DNA of 64,000 nucleotides, taken from the NCBI GenBank assembly GCA_910575055.1, contig CAJTDC010000011.1, positions 1-64,000 on the forward strand, in the 5' to 3' direction. Shown in pieces: positions 1 to 8,744 of the stretch. Source of the stretch: Clostridia bacterium (GTDB lineage Bacteria > Bacillota > Clostridia > Lachnospirales > Anaerotignaceae). The translations under genes were made by a program, and so were the position numbers. Below the pieces are notes generated by a model, which did not search any database, was not told the DNA's origin, and saw only the letters and a program-made list of their open reading frames with translations. The first letter of the stretch is position 1. Each line of letters starts with the position of its first letter.

Positions 1-100
1 GCAGTTGGCAGACCGCACTTTTATTATAATCGAAAGGAGTTTTTTTGTCTGCCTCATCGCCAGTAGGCTTTCTGGAACCACGCGACTATCGCGTGGTTTT
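1..100 (+). other. Unidentified structured element at the window edge
   Basis: No ORF is present. The sequence can form a 7-bp stem GGCAGAC (7-13) with GTCTGCC (47-53), a CCAG/CTGG stem (60-63 with 72-75) and then the strong hairpin at 76-98. It looks like the 3' part of a structured non-coding RNA or leader cut by the window edge. I could not match it to a known riboswitch or to SRP, 6S, tmRNA or RNase P RNA, and its strand is not certain. Confidence 0.3.
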
Positions 101-102
101 CT
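76..102 (+). terminator. GC-rich hairpin, terminator-like
   Basis: A perfect 9-bp stem AACCACGCG (76-84) / CGCGTGGTT (90-98) with loop ACTAT is followed by a short T run. It could end the transcript that enters from the left edge. Confidence 0.5.
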
Positions 103-108
103 CCACAC

Positions 109-147
109 AAAAAAAGCCTGCTATATAAAGTAGGCTTTTTTATTTTT
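109..147 (+). terminator. Rho-independent terminator upstream of maf
   Basis: AAAAAGCCT (111-119) pairs with AGGCTTTTT (132-140) and a T-rich tract follows. The A and T arms make it potentially bidirectional. The following 200 bp up to maf is very AT-rich and holds only the maf promoter candidate. Confidence 0.7.
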
Positions 148-274
148 TTGTATATTTGATATAAAAAATTATATGTTGTCAAACTATCAAAAATATATTT
201 TTATTATCACAACATCAAATAAAAAATTTTTGTCACTATTTTTCTATTTTATACATATTTTTTAATAAAATAAC

Positions 275-301
275 TTGCATTTCAAAAAAATATGATATAA
301 T
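275..301 (+). promoter_or_regulatory. Candidate promoter for maf
   Basis: An extended -10 (TGATATAAT, with TATAAT at 296-301) is preceded by a TTGCAT -35-like hexamer at 275-280. The spacing of 15 bp is short, so the extended -10 is the main support. It lies about 50 bp before the maf start. Confidence 0.45.
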
Positions 302-348
302 GTTATAGTATTATAAAATTGATTTATAAATCCTAAAGAGGTGCGACC

Positions 349-969
349 ATGTTACAGAAATTAATATTAGCGACAAATCTTTTTTCTAGAGCAAATTTAT
401 TAAAACAATTAGATGTTCCTTTTGAAGAATTACATTGTCAAATTGAAGAAAAAGAAGTTGAAATTGACAATGAATACTCTCCTTATGAATGGGTAAAATC
501 CATTTCAGCAATTAAAGCAATGTCTGTTTTAGACAGAGTGGAGGGAGAAGCCATTATACTTGGCATAGATACTGTTGTAACAGATTTCGGAAGGATATTG
601 CATCGTCCTAAAAATAAACAAGATGCTGTTATAATGCTCAAAAAATTACAAGGACGAAAACATACTACTTACACAGGTTTAACTGTAATATATCATCATA
701 CAGATGGTTCTTATGAAACAGACAGTTATGTAGACGGTGTAGATGTTTATATGCACCATCTTTCTGATAAAATGATTGATGCGTACACAGATACAGATGA
801 GCCTTATGATAGACCCGGCGGTTATTCCATTACTGGAAAAGGTGCTCTTTTAATTGAAAATATTTATGGTGATTATTATACACTTGCTGGTTTGCCACTT
901 CGTCTTTTAAACAAATCTTTATTAAAACATAATATTGATATAATAGATTTTTGGATTAAACCGCAATAA
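349..969 (+). CDS. maf: Maf-family nucleotide pyrophosphatase with altered signature
   Basis: 206 residues, the usual Maf length. Family blocks are clear: GIDTVV near residue 73, DAVIMLKKLQGRKHTTYTG in the middle, and GKGALLIENIYGDYYTLAGL near the C-terminus. Maf proteins hydrolyse non-canonical or modified nucleoside triphosphates and are linked to septum arrest; the gene often sits beside mreBCD as here. The normally invariant N-terminal SxSPRR motif reads TNLFSR, the LGKP lysine motif reads LHRP, and the DKAGAYGIQG block reads DRPGGYSITG, so substrate range may differ. RBS aaagaggtg precedes ATG 349. radC, often found between maf and mreB, is absent. Confidence 0.85.
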   Translation: MLQKLILATNLFSRANLLKQLDVPFEELHCQIEEKEVEIDNEYSPYEWVKSISAIKAMSVLDRVEGEAIILGIDTVVTDFGRILHRPKNKQDAVIMLKKLQGRKHTTYTGLTVIYHHTDGSYETDSYVDGVDVYMHHLSDKMIDAYTDTDEPYDRPGGYSITGKGALLIENIYGDYYTLAGLPLRLLNKSLLKHNIDIIDFWIKPQ

Positions 970-979
970 ACATCATTTT

Positions 980-1013
980 AGACGGTTCGTATTTATTTAC
1001 AACCGTCTTTTTT
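980..1013 (+). terminator. Terminator after maf
   Basis: AGACGGTT (980-987) pairs with AACCGTC(T) (1001-1008) and runs into TTTTTT. It separates maf from mreB. Confidence 0.85.
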
Positions 1014-1181
1014 ATTTCTTTTTTTATAAAAAAATGTTATTATTGAAATACAATCAAAAAAGCGGTATGATTACAAGTAAGCTATTTACCACTATAAATA
1101 TTTATAAAAATATTGTGCTTAGTTTTCACAAAATTGAAAATACTAAATTTATATAACACAAATGAGAGGAGAAAAAATTTT

Positions 1182-2210
1182 ATGTTTTCAAAAGACATGG
1201 GAATTGATTTAGGGACTGCAAACACCCTTGTATATATGCCAGGAAAAGGAATTGTTGTAAATGAACCCTCCGTTGTTGCAATTAATTTACAGACAAAAGA
1301 AGTACTTGCTGTTGGCAATGAAGCAAAGGATATGATAGGTAGAACACCTGGAAATATTGTAGCAATACGTCCTATGAAAGATGGTGTGATTGCAGATTTT
1401 GATACAACACAAGCAATGTTAAAATATTTTATAAATAAAGCTTGTCCTCGCTCTATGTTTGGCCCAAAGCCTAGAGTAGTTGTCTGTGTACCCTCTGGTG
1501 TAACAGAAGTAGAAAAAAGAGCTGTATTGGAAGCAGCAATTTCTGCTGGTGCAAAAGACAAAGACACTTATTTAATTGAAGAACCTATGGCAGCATCTAT
1601 TGGTGCAGGTTTACCTGTAGAAGAACCTACTGGTAGTATGATTGTAGACATAGGAGGAGGAACAAGTGAAGTTGCTGTTATATCATTAGGAGGCATTGTT
1701 ACAAGTACTTCACTACGTATTGCAGGAGATGAATTAGACAATTATATTGTAAATTATATCAAAAAAGAATTTAATCTTGCTATTGGTGATAGAACAGCAG
1801 AAGAAATTAAAATTGCTATTGGTTGTGTATATCCTACTGACGAAGTACGTGAAATGAATGTGCGAGGGCGTGACCTTCTTTCTGGTTTACCTAAAACAGT
1901 AGTAGTAACATCTACTGAAATTATGGAAGCCTTACACGAACCTGTTTATTCCATTATTGATACCATAAAACAAACATTAGAAGCAACACCTCCTGAACTA
2001 GCTGCTGACGTTATGGAAAGTGGTATTACATTAACAGGAGGCGGTGCTTTGCTTCGTGGTCTTGATTATTTAATTTCTGATGAAACAGGTATGCCTGTAC
2101 ACATAGGTAATGAACCTTTAAATTGTGTTGCTACAGGCACTGGTCTTGTTTTAGAACACATTGATACATTAAAAGCAGTATTAATTTCACCAAGAAAAAT
2201 AAGATTTTAA
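1182..2210 (+). CDS. mreB: Rod shape-determining protein MreB
   Basis: Actin-like cytoskeletal ATPase that guides lateral peptidoglycan synthesis at the inner membrane. 342 residues from ATG 1182. The phosphate-1 motif GIDLGTANT is at residues 7-15, DIGGGTSEV (phosphate 2) near 155, and [11 protein letters not shown] (adenosine motif) near 285. An upstream in-frame start at 1113 exists, but the strong SD GAGAGGAGA at 1165-1173 and the family N-terminus ([12 protein letters not shown]) favour 1182. It is first in an mreB-mreC-mreD-PBP2-minC run on the plus strand. Confidence 0.96.
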   Translation: MFSKDMGIDLGTANTLVYMPGKGIVVNEPSVVAINLQTKEVLAVGNEAKDMIGRTPGNIVAIRPMKDGVIADFDTTQAMLKYFINKACPRSMFGPKPRVVVCVPSGVTEVEKRAVLEAAISAGAKDKDTYLIEEPMAASIGAGLPVEEPTGSMIVDIGGGTSEVAVISLGGIVTSTSLRIAGDELDNYIVNYIKKEFNLAIGDRTAEEIKIAIGCVYPTDEVREMNVRGRDLLSGLPKTVVVTSTEIMEALHEPVYSIIDTIKQTLEATPPELAADVMESGITLTGGGALLRGLDYLISDETGMPVHIGNEPLNCVATGTGLVLEHIDTLKAVLISPRKIRF

Positions 2211-2233
2211 TTAAAGTATAGGGAGTATGTATC

Positions 2234-3088
2234 GTGGAATTTTTTGAAGAACACAAAAAGCAAATTATGTTAGCCACCATTGCAATACTCATTGTTGTAA
2301 TATTTATTACCTATGGCAGAAAAACAAAAGCGACTTTTGTAGAAAGTGCTCTCGGTTTTGTGATTACTCCTGTACAGGAATTGACAACAAATGTAGGAAA
2401 TTGGTTCGGCAGTAAAATTGACTGGGTACGAAACAAAGATAATTTAGCAACAGAAAATGAACAGTTAAAAGAACAAATTGCTTTATTAGAAGCAGAAAAT
2501 AAGAGATTGAGAAAATATGGCACTGAAAACCAAAGATTATCTGAATTATTAAAAATTTCTCAAAAATATGCAGATTATCACACAACTGGTACACAAATTA
2601 TTGCAAAAGACCCCGGTAACTGGTATGATGTTTTTTTAATAAACAAAGGTAGAGATGATGGTTTAGAAGCAAATATGGTTTTAACTTCTTCTAATGGTTT
2701 AGTAGGTAAAATTATAGAAAGTGGCGATACTTATTCTAAGGCGTTATCTATATTAGACAGCAGAAGTTCTGTACCTGCTATGAGCCAGAGAACAGAAGAT
2801 TTAGGTGTTGTAAAGGGCGAATATTCTCTTATGAACAGCGGTCTTTGTCGTATGGAATATATTGACTCTGAAGCTGAAATTATGGAAGGTGACGAAATTG
2901 TCACCTCTCATCTTAGCGATGTATATCCTCCTGGTATTGCAATAGGCAGAGTAAAAGAAATCAGAACAGAGGCAAATGGTTTAACAAAATATGCTATTAT
3001 TGAACCTTATGTTGATTTTAAGCACCTTGATACCCTTTTAGTTATTGGTGATATATTGCAGCAAAATACGCAGGAGGAAGCACAATGA
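2234..3088 (+). CDS. mreC: Rod shape-determining protein MreC
   Basis: 284 residues from GTG 2234 with SD agggag. A transmembrane segment at about residues 9-27 is followed by a coiled coil (about 65-105, rich in E, L, K) and the MreC beta domain (DPGNWYDVFLINKGRDDGL, GLVGKI, SRSSVPAM). MreC links MreB to the extracytoplasmic elongasome and activates PBP2-RodA. Its TGA stop overlaps the mreD ATG by 4 nt, implying translational coupling. Confidence 0.95.
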   Translation: MEFFEEHKKQIMLATIAILIVVIFITYGRKTKATFVESALGFVITPVQELTTNVGNWFGSKIDWVRNKDNLATENEQLKEQIALLEAENKRLRKYGTENQRLSELLKISQKYADYHTTGTQIIAKDPGNWYDVFLINKGRDDGLEANMVLTSSNGLVGKIIESGDTYSKALSILDSRSSVPAMSQRTEDLGVVKGEYSLMNSGLCRMEYIDSEAEIMEGDEIVTSHLSDVYPPGIAIGRVKEIRTEANGLTKYAIIEPYVDFKHLDTLLVIGDILQQNTQEEAQ

Positions 3089-3597
3089 GGGTTTTTATTA
3101 CGGCTATATTTATTATTATTAATTTTTTAATGCAGTCTACTGTGCTACATTATATCGAAATACGTGGTGTCATACCAAATACTACAATTATATTAGTCGT
3201 TTCTTATGCTCTTTTAAGAGGCAGCACAGAAGGTGCCATTGTTGGCTTTTTTACAGGATTATTACAGGATATATTTTTTGGTACATCAATAGGATACTTT
3301 ACACTTTTTAATATTATTACAGGATATTTATTCGGCAGAGGCAATCACGATTTTTACAGAGAAAATTATATTCTTCCTATGATGTTATGTGCTGTTGCTG
3401 TTTTTTTATATGAAACCATTATATATATTATTAGTTTTCTATTTCGAGGTCAATTAAACTTTATATATATATTAAGTAATACATTATTACCAGAAACTGT
3501 TTATTCCTGTATATTTACTATTCCTTTATATCGTATTTTATTTGGTACAAATGAATGGTTAGAATTAAAAGAAAAATACAAATATAGACTATTTTAA
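3085..3597 (+). CDS. mreD: Rod shape-determining protein MreD
   Basis: 170 residues, strongly hydrophobic, with about five predicted membrane segments and the MreD-like stretch GFFTGLLQDIFFG. It is the integral membrane partner of MreC in the elongasome. It starts on the ATGA overlap with mreC and is followed 28 bp later by the PBP2 gene, the usual mreBCD-mrdA order. Confidence 0.92.
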   Translation: MRVFITAIFIIINFLMQSTVLHYIEIRGVIPNTTIILVVSYALLRGSTEGAIVGFFTGLLQDIFFGTSIGYFTLFNIITGYLFGRGNHDFYRENYILPMMLCAVAVFLYETIIYIISFLFRGQLNFIYILSNTLLPETVYSCIFTIPLYRILFGTNEWLELKEKYKYRLF

Positions 3598-3625
3598 AGG
3601 CTTCCCCTTTTACTGGAGGATGTTT

Positions 3626-6475
3626 ATGAACAAATTTCAAGAACGAGTACAAGAATTTTCAAAAAATAGAATTTTTATGTTACTTTGCAGTATTGTTATT
3701 CTTTTTGTAATATTGATTTTTCGTTTGTTTTTATTACAAATTATACACGGAGAAGAATATGAACAAAAACTAACAACAAGCATACTCAGACAGGTAAATT
3801 TACCTGCTTCACGTGGTGCAATTTATGACCGTTATGGTCGTCCTTTAGCTGTCAATCATGTTGCCTATTCTATACAAATTGATGACAGTATTACATTAGA
3901 TTTATCAAATTATAAATCCAAATTAGTTATGGATTTTGTAAATTATATGAAACAAAAAAGTCTACCTTTAGCAGATACATTGCCTATTTCAAAATCAAAG
4001 CCTTATTCTTTTGAATTTGAAACTGTGAAAGAAGAACAAGATTGGAAAGAAAGTATTGATATTCCTAAAAATATGATGGACAGTTCTGCAGAAGAAATAC
4101 TTACTTATTTTGAAAATCAATTAAATATTCCTTCTCATTTTTCACAAGAAGAAAAAAGAAGTATTATTTCATTTTATATTTCTGTTAGTGACAGAAATCT
4201 TATGGTACTTTCTTTATTAAAAATATTAGAAGAAAATAACGAAACATTAGTGGACGATTTACCTATTACGCAGCAGCAACCTTATAGCTTTTTATTTGAT
4301 GACAACAAAGGAAAAGAGCTTTCTTGGAAAAACACAGTACAAATGACAACAGCAGAAGAACAATCTTATGATGCTGCACAAACAATTACTTATTTACAGC
4401 ATTATTTTGATATTCCTAAAGAACTGCCTGTTGACATTGTAAGAAAAGCAATAGGAATACGCTATGCTATGTATTTACAACGTTTTTATCGTTATCAGCC
4501 TGTTACCATAGCATTGGATGTTTCTACAAAAACACTTGCAAATGTAGAAGAGATGAATGACACATTTCCTTGTATTATTATAGGTACAAACTCTTTGAGA
4601 GATTATCCTATGGGAAAATATTTTGCCCATATAGTAGGCTACACTAGAAAAATGACAGATACCAACTATAAAATTTACAAAGATGATGTAGACGAAGAAG
4701 GCAACAAAATATATACTATGAATGACATTGTAGGGCAGTCTGGTATTGAATCACTTTATGAAAGGGAACTGAATGGTAAAGATGGAGAAATGATAGTAGA
4801 GGTAGACAGTATGGGGCGTCGTATGAATACTATAGAGTCTAAAAATCCAGTTTCTGGCCAAGATGTCTTTTTAACATTAGATGCTCGCCTTCAAAAATCT
4901 GCTTATGATATACTAGAAAATACATTGAGAGATGTTATAAAAACAAAACTTAATGGTGGTGGTACTACATTACAAGAATTATTTAGTCGTATGCTTGCTG
5001 ATAATACTATTTCTATTGATAAGATATGTAATTCTGTGGAAGGAGAACAATATATTTTATATCAAAAAATACTAGAGCAAGACCCTACATTTGAACTAAG
5101 AGAACTTACAGAAGAAGAAAAAAAACAAGGAAAGGCAAATCCGAGAGATTTTGCACTACAAACATTAACTTCAGCTATTGACAGAGGAGAAATTTCTCAA
5201 AAACAACTGATACTAGTACTGATTGAACAAGGAAAATTTACAGCAGACGAACAATATTTATTTAATATTCAAAATGGTATTATTTCTCCTTTGCAAGTTA
5301 TCAATGATAAATTAGACTCTGGAGAACTCACACCAGGCGATACCAATTTAGACCCTTGTACGGGTTCTGTTGTAATTTCTCGTGTAGACTCTGGAGAACT
5401 TTTAGCAAGTGTCACTTATCCATCTTATGATACAAATGAGTTTTCTAACAATTTTAATAACAGCTACTATATTGATTTAATTCATAGAACAAGCACAACA
5501 CCACTTGTAAACAGACCTATGTCAGAAAGAAAAGCTCCTGGTTCCACATTCAAAATGATACCAGCTTTAGCAGGATTAGAAACAGGCGTTATTACACCTA
5601 ACACTACTATAAGAGATTTAGGTTATTTTACAAAAGCAGCAAAGCCTTATCCAAAATGCTGGATTTATGGCAGCAGCGGAGGTACACATGGTGCTGTTAA
5701 TGTAGCTCACGCTTTAGAAGTATCTTGTAACTATTTTTTCTATGAACTTGCTTATCGTTTAGGAAATGCTTCAGAAGGTACTACTTTACAAGGTATTTCT
5801 ACACTAAATGAATATATGGCAGCATTTGGATTGAATGATAAAACAGGTATAGAAATAGGGGAAAGTTCTCCTATGATGGCTACACCTACACACAAAGAAC
5901 GCTCTATACGTAGTATCAACCCTAATGCTTCACAATCCCAAGTACAATGGACAGATGCCGACTCCATACGTACTTATATAGGACAATCTGTAAATAACTA
6001 TGCTCCTATTCATATGACAAAATATATTGCAACATTAGCAAATGGCGGTACAAGATACAAAATGCACCTAGTATCCAAATTAGTAAATGCTGATGGCAGT
6101 ACCACACAAAAAATAGATGAAGTAGTAGAAAATATATTAGAATTACAACCACAAAATTTAGATATTGTACATCAAGGTATGCTTCTTGTTACATCTGGGC
6201 AAAAAGGAACGTTGCGTGCAATATTCCGTGACTTTCCTATACAAGTAGCAGCAAAATCTGGTACAGCAGAAGAAGATAAATCAAGAAGCTCTCACAGTTG
6301 GTTTGTTTGCTTTGCACCTTACGATGACCCACAAATTGCTATTACAGTATTATTGCCTTATGGTGAAATTTCTGGTTCGCCTGCAGCAGTAATTGCAAGA
6401 GAAATTATAAGGGATTATATGGGACTAAATTATGAGCCTACAAATCAATATATGGAAAATATATTAGCAGAATAA
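3626..6475 (+). CDS. mrdA: Class B penicillin-binding protein (PBP2/MrdA type)
   Basis: Peptidoglycan DD-transpeptidase of the elongasome. A single membrane anchor (about 17-36) precedes the dimerisation domain (RGAIYDRYGRPLA) and the transpeptidase domain with all three motifs: STFK (Ser640), SCN (Ser700-Asn702) and KSGT (Lys877). At 949 residues it is far longer than the roughly 630 of E. coli PBP2, with acidic insertions around residues 100-290 and 420-580. ATG 3620 abuts the SD GGAGG (3615-3619) with no spacer; ATG 3626 has normal spacing and is chosen. It sits between mreD and minC. Confidence 0.93.
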   Translation: MNKFQERVQEFSKNRIFMLLCSIVILFVILIFRLFLLQIIHGEEYEQKLTTSILRQVNLPASRGAIYDRYGRPLAVNHVAYSIQIDDSITLDLSNYKSKLVMDFVNYMKQKSLPLADTLPISKSKPYSFEFETVKEEQDWKESIDIPKNMMDSSAEEILTYFENQLNIPSHFSQEEKRSIISFYISVSDRNLMVLSLLKILEENNETLVDDLPITQQQPYSFLFDDNKGKELSWKNTVQMTTAEEQSYDAAQTITYLQHYFDIPKELPVDIVRKAIGIRYAMYLQRFYRYQPVTIALDVSTKTLANVEEMNDTFPCIIIGTNSLRDYPMGKYFAHIVGYTRKMTDTNYKIYKDDVDEEGNKIYTMNDIVGQSGIESLYERELNGKDGEMIVEVDSMGRRMNTIESKNPVSGQDVFLTLDARLQKSAYDILENTLRDVIKTKLNGGGTTLQELFSRMLADNTISIDKICNSVEGEQYILYQKILEQDPTFELRELTEEEKKQGKANPRDFALQTLTSAIDRGEISQKQLILVLIEQGKFTADEQYLFNIQNGIISPLQVINDKLDSGELTPGDTNLDPCTGSVVISRVDSGELLASVTYPSYDTNEFSNNFNNSYYIDLIHRTSTTPLVNRPMSERKAPGSTFKMIPALAGLETGVITPNTTIRDLGYFTKAAKPYPKCWIYGSSGGTHGAVNVAHALEVSCNYFFYELAYRLGNASEGTTLQGISTLNEYMAAFGLNDKTGIEIGESSPMMATPTHKERSIRSINPNASQSQVQWTDADSIRTYIGQSVNNYAPIHMTKYIATLANGGTRYKMHLVSKLVNADGSTTQKIDEVVENILELQPQNLDIVHQGMLLVTSGQKGTLRAIFRDFPIQVAAKSGTAEEDKSRSSHSWFVCFAPYDDPQIAITVLLPYGEISGSPAAVIAREIIRDYMGLNYEPTNQYMENILAE

Positions 6476-6492
6476 TTGGGGGGAAAATAATT

Positions 6493-7137
6493 ATGAACCA
6501 AGAAAACTATGTCATGTTTAAGGGGACAAAAAATGGTATCAACATTTTATTACAACAAGACATTCCTTTTTCAGAATTAAAAGTACTTTTTGAAAAAAAA
6601 GTAATAGAGTCTGCTAAATTTTTTGAAGGTGTCAAAACTTCTATTGCCTTTCAAAGAAGGACACTTTCTCAAGAAGAAGAAACTTCTCTTTTAGACATTA
6701 TTACAGAACATACTACTATGAATATTACATTTATTAGAGATGGAAAAAAAGAAGACAATACACAAACAATACCTGAAGGTGTTACTTTACCTGATGATAT
6801 GGAGCAATATTATATTACAAAATATCACAAAGGTTCTATACGCTCTGGGCAATGCCTTACTTTTGATGGTAGTGTTGTAGTGATAGGAGATGTAAATCCT
6901 GGTGGAGAAATCAAAGCCTCTGGAAATATTATTATATTAGGACAATTAAAAGGAATTGCTCACGCTGGCTGTAACGGTATGACAGATGCTTTTGTTTCTG
7001 CATTATATATGATACCTGTACAATTACGCATTGCAGATATTATTACACGTTTTCCAGAAGAAAACAAAAAAGGGCCTAAACCGCCAGAATTTGCCTATAT
7101 AGAAGAAGGACAAATTTATGTTATGCCTCTTGCTTGA
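6493..7137 (+). CDS. minC: Septum site-determining protein MinC
   Basis: 214 residues. The C-terminal beta-helix domain is unmistakable (GSIRSGQ, GDVNPGGEIKASGNIIILGQL, GIAHAGCNG). The N-terminal half (1-95) matches the less conserved FtsZ-antagonising domain. MinC blocks FtsZ assembly and is positioned by MinD. SD GGGGGG lies 7 nt before ATG 6493. minC is separated from minD by an unusual 389-bp intergenic region. Confidence 0.93.
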   Translation: MNQENYVMFKGTKNGINILLQQDIPFSELKVLFEKKVIESAKFFEGVKTSIAFQRRTLSQEEETSLLDIITEHTTMNITFIRDGKKEDNTQTIPEGVTLPDDMEQYYITKYHKGSIRSGQCLTFDGSVVVIGDVNPGGEIKASGNIIILGQLKGIAHAGCNGMTDAFVSALYMIPVQLRIADIITRFPEENKKGPKPPEFAYIEEGQIYVMPLA

Positions 7138-7526
7138 AGAGCAGAGCCTCACAAACAAAATCAAAAACGTCGTCATATATTGCTTCAAAAAGCAATTTCT
7201 TTGCATTATTTTTCAGGTTTACAACATATTAAAAATGTATGGAAAAAATAACGGCTTATTGTGAGGCTTGGGGACCTCTCCATAGCAAAAATCCTTTATT
7301 TTTCGTACCTTGTGTCGTTTTTTAATACAGCAAATCATAATTTGCTAAAAAAAAAGAGTGCAAAATGGTAATACTTTTGTTAATATATAAATATACAAGC
7401 TATTTTTATATGAAATGGAAAACAGTTTAAAAAATTACTCGTTTTCGGCTTACATTGTCGAAATGCTAGAAATATGATTACCGCATCAGCGGAAAAAGTC
7501 AATTCCGGAACTAGGGGGAACAATAT
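7138..7526 (+). other. Long minC-minD intergenic region with RNA-like structure
   Basis: No plausible gene. A 10-bp helix AGCCTCACAA (7145-7154) / TTGTGAGGCT (7259-7268) closes a domain that contains the hairpins ATTGCTT (7179-7185) / AAGCAAT (7190-7196) and ACAT...ATGT near 7221-7237. Farther on are AGCAAAT (7329-7335) / ATTTGCT (7340-7346) and CCGC ATCA GCGG near 7483-7494, shortly before the minD SD. It could be a minD 5' leader element or a small RNA; I do not recognise the family. Confidence 0.35.
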
Positions 7527-8324
7527 ATGAGTGAAGTTATCGTTATAACAAGTGGAAAAGGCGGTGTTGGTAAAACAACTACCAGTGCAAATATTGGCTG
7601 TGGTCTTGCACTCACTGGTAAAAAAGTTGCACTTGTAGATGCAGATATTGGATTAAGAAATTTAGATGTCGTTATGGGACTGGAAAACCGCATTGTTTAT
7701 GATTTAGTAGATGTAGTAGAAGGTAATTGCAGGCTTAAACAAGCTTTAATTAAAGATAAACGTTATAATGGTTTATTTTTATTACCTGCTGCACAAACCA
7801 GAGATAAAGATGCTGTTTCTCCTGAACAAATGCAGAAACTTTGTGAAAGTTTAAAAGAAGAAGAATTTGATTACATCATTATAGACTGCCCTGCTGGTAT
7901 TGAACAAGGTTTTAAAAACGCCATTGCTGGTGCAGATAGAGCAATTGTAATTACAACACCAGAAGTATCTGCTGTAAGAGATGCTGACAGAATTATAGGT
8001 CTTTTAGAGGCAAGTGGTTTAAATGACCCTACATTAGTGTTAAATAGACTACGTGTGGATATGGTAAAACGTGGTGATATGATGAGCATTGATGATGTTA
8101 CAGAAATACTTGCTATTGAAATATTAGGTGTTGTACCAGATGATGAAAGCATTGTTGTAGCAACAAATAAAGGAGAACCTGCTGTTACAGACGAGGAGTC
8201 TTTTGCAGGACAAGCTTATCGCAATATTGTTAAAAGGATACAAGGAGAAGATGTCCCTATTATGCGTTTTGAAAAAGATGCAGGTCTTTTTAATAAACTT
8301 TTTAAAAAATTTCGTCGTAATTAG
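7527..8324 (+). CDS. minD: Septum site-determining ATPase MinD
   Basis: 265 residues. Deviant Walker A GKGGVGKTTTSANIG at about 10-24, DADIGLRNLD switch I, and DYIIIDCPAG Walker B/switch II. The C-terminal amphipathic membrane-targeting helix LFNKLFKKFRRN is present. MinD recruits MinC to the membrane and, with MinE, places the division site. SD AGGGGG before ATG 7527. minE follows 20 bp downstream. Confidence 0.96.
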   Translation: MSEVIVITSGKGGVGKTTTSANIGCGLALTGKKVALVDADIGLRNLDVVMGLENRIVYDLVDVVEGNCRLKQALIKDKRYNGLFLLPAAQTRDKDAVSPEQMQKLCESLKEEEFDYIIIDCPAGIEQGFKNAIAGADRAIVITTPEVSAVRDADRIIGLLEASGLNDPTLVLNRLRVDMVKRGDMMSIDDVTEILAIEILGVVPDDESIVVATNKGEPAVTDEESFAGQAYRNIVKRIQGEDVPIMRFEKDAGLFNKLFKKFRRN

Positions 8325-8344
8325 AGACAAAGGAAGTGTTTTTA

Positions 8345-8632
8345 ATGGATTTTCTTAATTTCTTCAAAAAGAAAGATAATACTGCATCAAAAAATGTTGC
8401 AAAAGATAGATTAAAATTAGTATTAGTACATGACCGTGTAAACTGTTCTTCTCAAATATTAGAAATGTTAAAAACAGATATTATAAAAGTAATATCCAAT
8501 TATATGGAAATTGATGAGGAAGAATTAGATATTCAAATTACTCAAACACAATCTGATGATAATACAGGTACTGTTCCTGTTCTTTATGCTAATATTCCTA
8601 TTAAAAGTATGCGTAAAGTAAATCAAGATTAA
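8345..8632 (+). CDS. minE: Cell division topological specificity factor MinE
   Basis: 95 residues from ATG 8345. A GTG at 8336 is in frame but touches the SD AAAGGAAG, so the later ATG fits better. The N-terminal MDFLNFFKKK membrane-binding segment and the ASKNVAKDRLKLVLVHDR MinD-interacting block are typical. With MinE present, the cell probably uses dynamic MinCDE positioning; some clostridia carry both MinE and DivIVA, and no divIVA is seen in the window. Confidence 0.93.
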   Translation: MDFLNFFKKKDNTASKNVAKDRLKLVLVHDRVNCSSQILEMLKTDIIKVISNYMEIDEEELDIQITQTQSDDNTGTVPVLYANIPIKSMRKVNQD

Positions 8633-8660
8633 ATGATACATATTCTATTTTTTGCTTATT

Positions 8661-8695
8661 ACAGACCGAATTTCTTTTTCGGTCTGTCATTATTT
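8661..8695 (+). terminator. Hairpin after minE
   Basis: A perfect 10-bp stem ACAGACCGAA (8661-8670) / TTCGGTCTGT (8678-8687), followed by CATTATTTT. The T tract is weak, so it may be a partial terminator between minE and rodA. Confidence 0.6.
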
Positions 8696-8744
8696 TATCA
8701 GATGTTAATCAGTTTTTCACTTTTTTATATAGGAGGTTTTTTTC

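Noticed and set aside
1-60. Fluoride riboswitch on the minus strand (GGCGATGAGGC)
   Set aside because: Only a short word matches; the remaining conserved segments and a fluoride exporter gene are missing in the window.
1-100. T-box riboswitch (TGGAACC followed by a GC hairpin)
   Set aside because: The T-box core AGGGTGGNACCGCG is not matched, no synthetase or amino-acid gene follows, and a terminator separates it from maf.
1082-1567. 161-codon minus-strand ORF opposite mreB
   Set aside because: Antisense frame of a highly conserved gene; no SD and no recognisable protein.
7440-7526. c-di-GMP or other known riboswitch before minD
   Set aside because: GCGGAAAA and ACTAGGG words occur, but the conserved layout of the known classes is not present.
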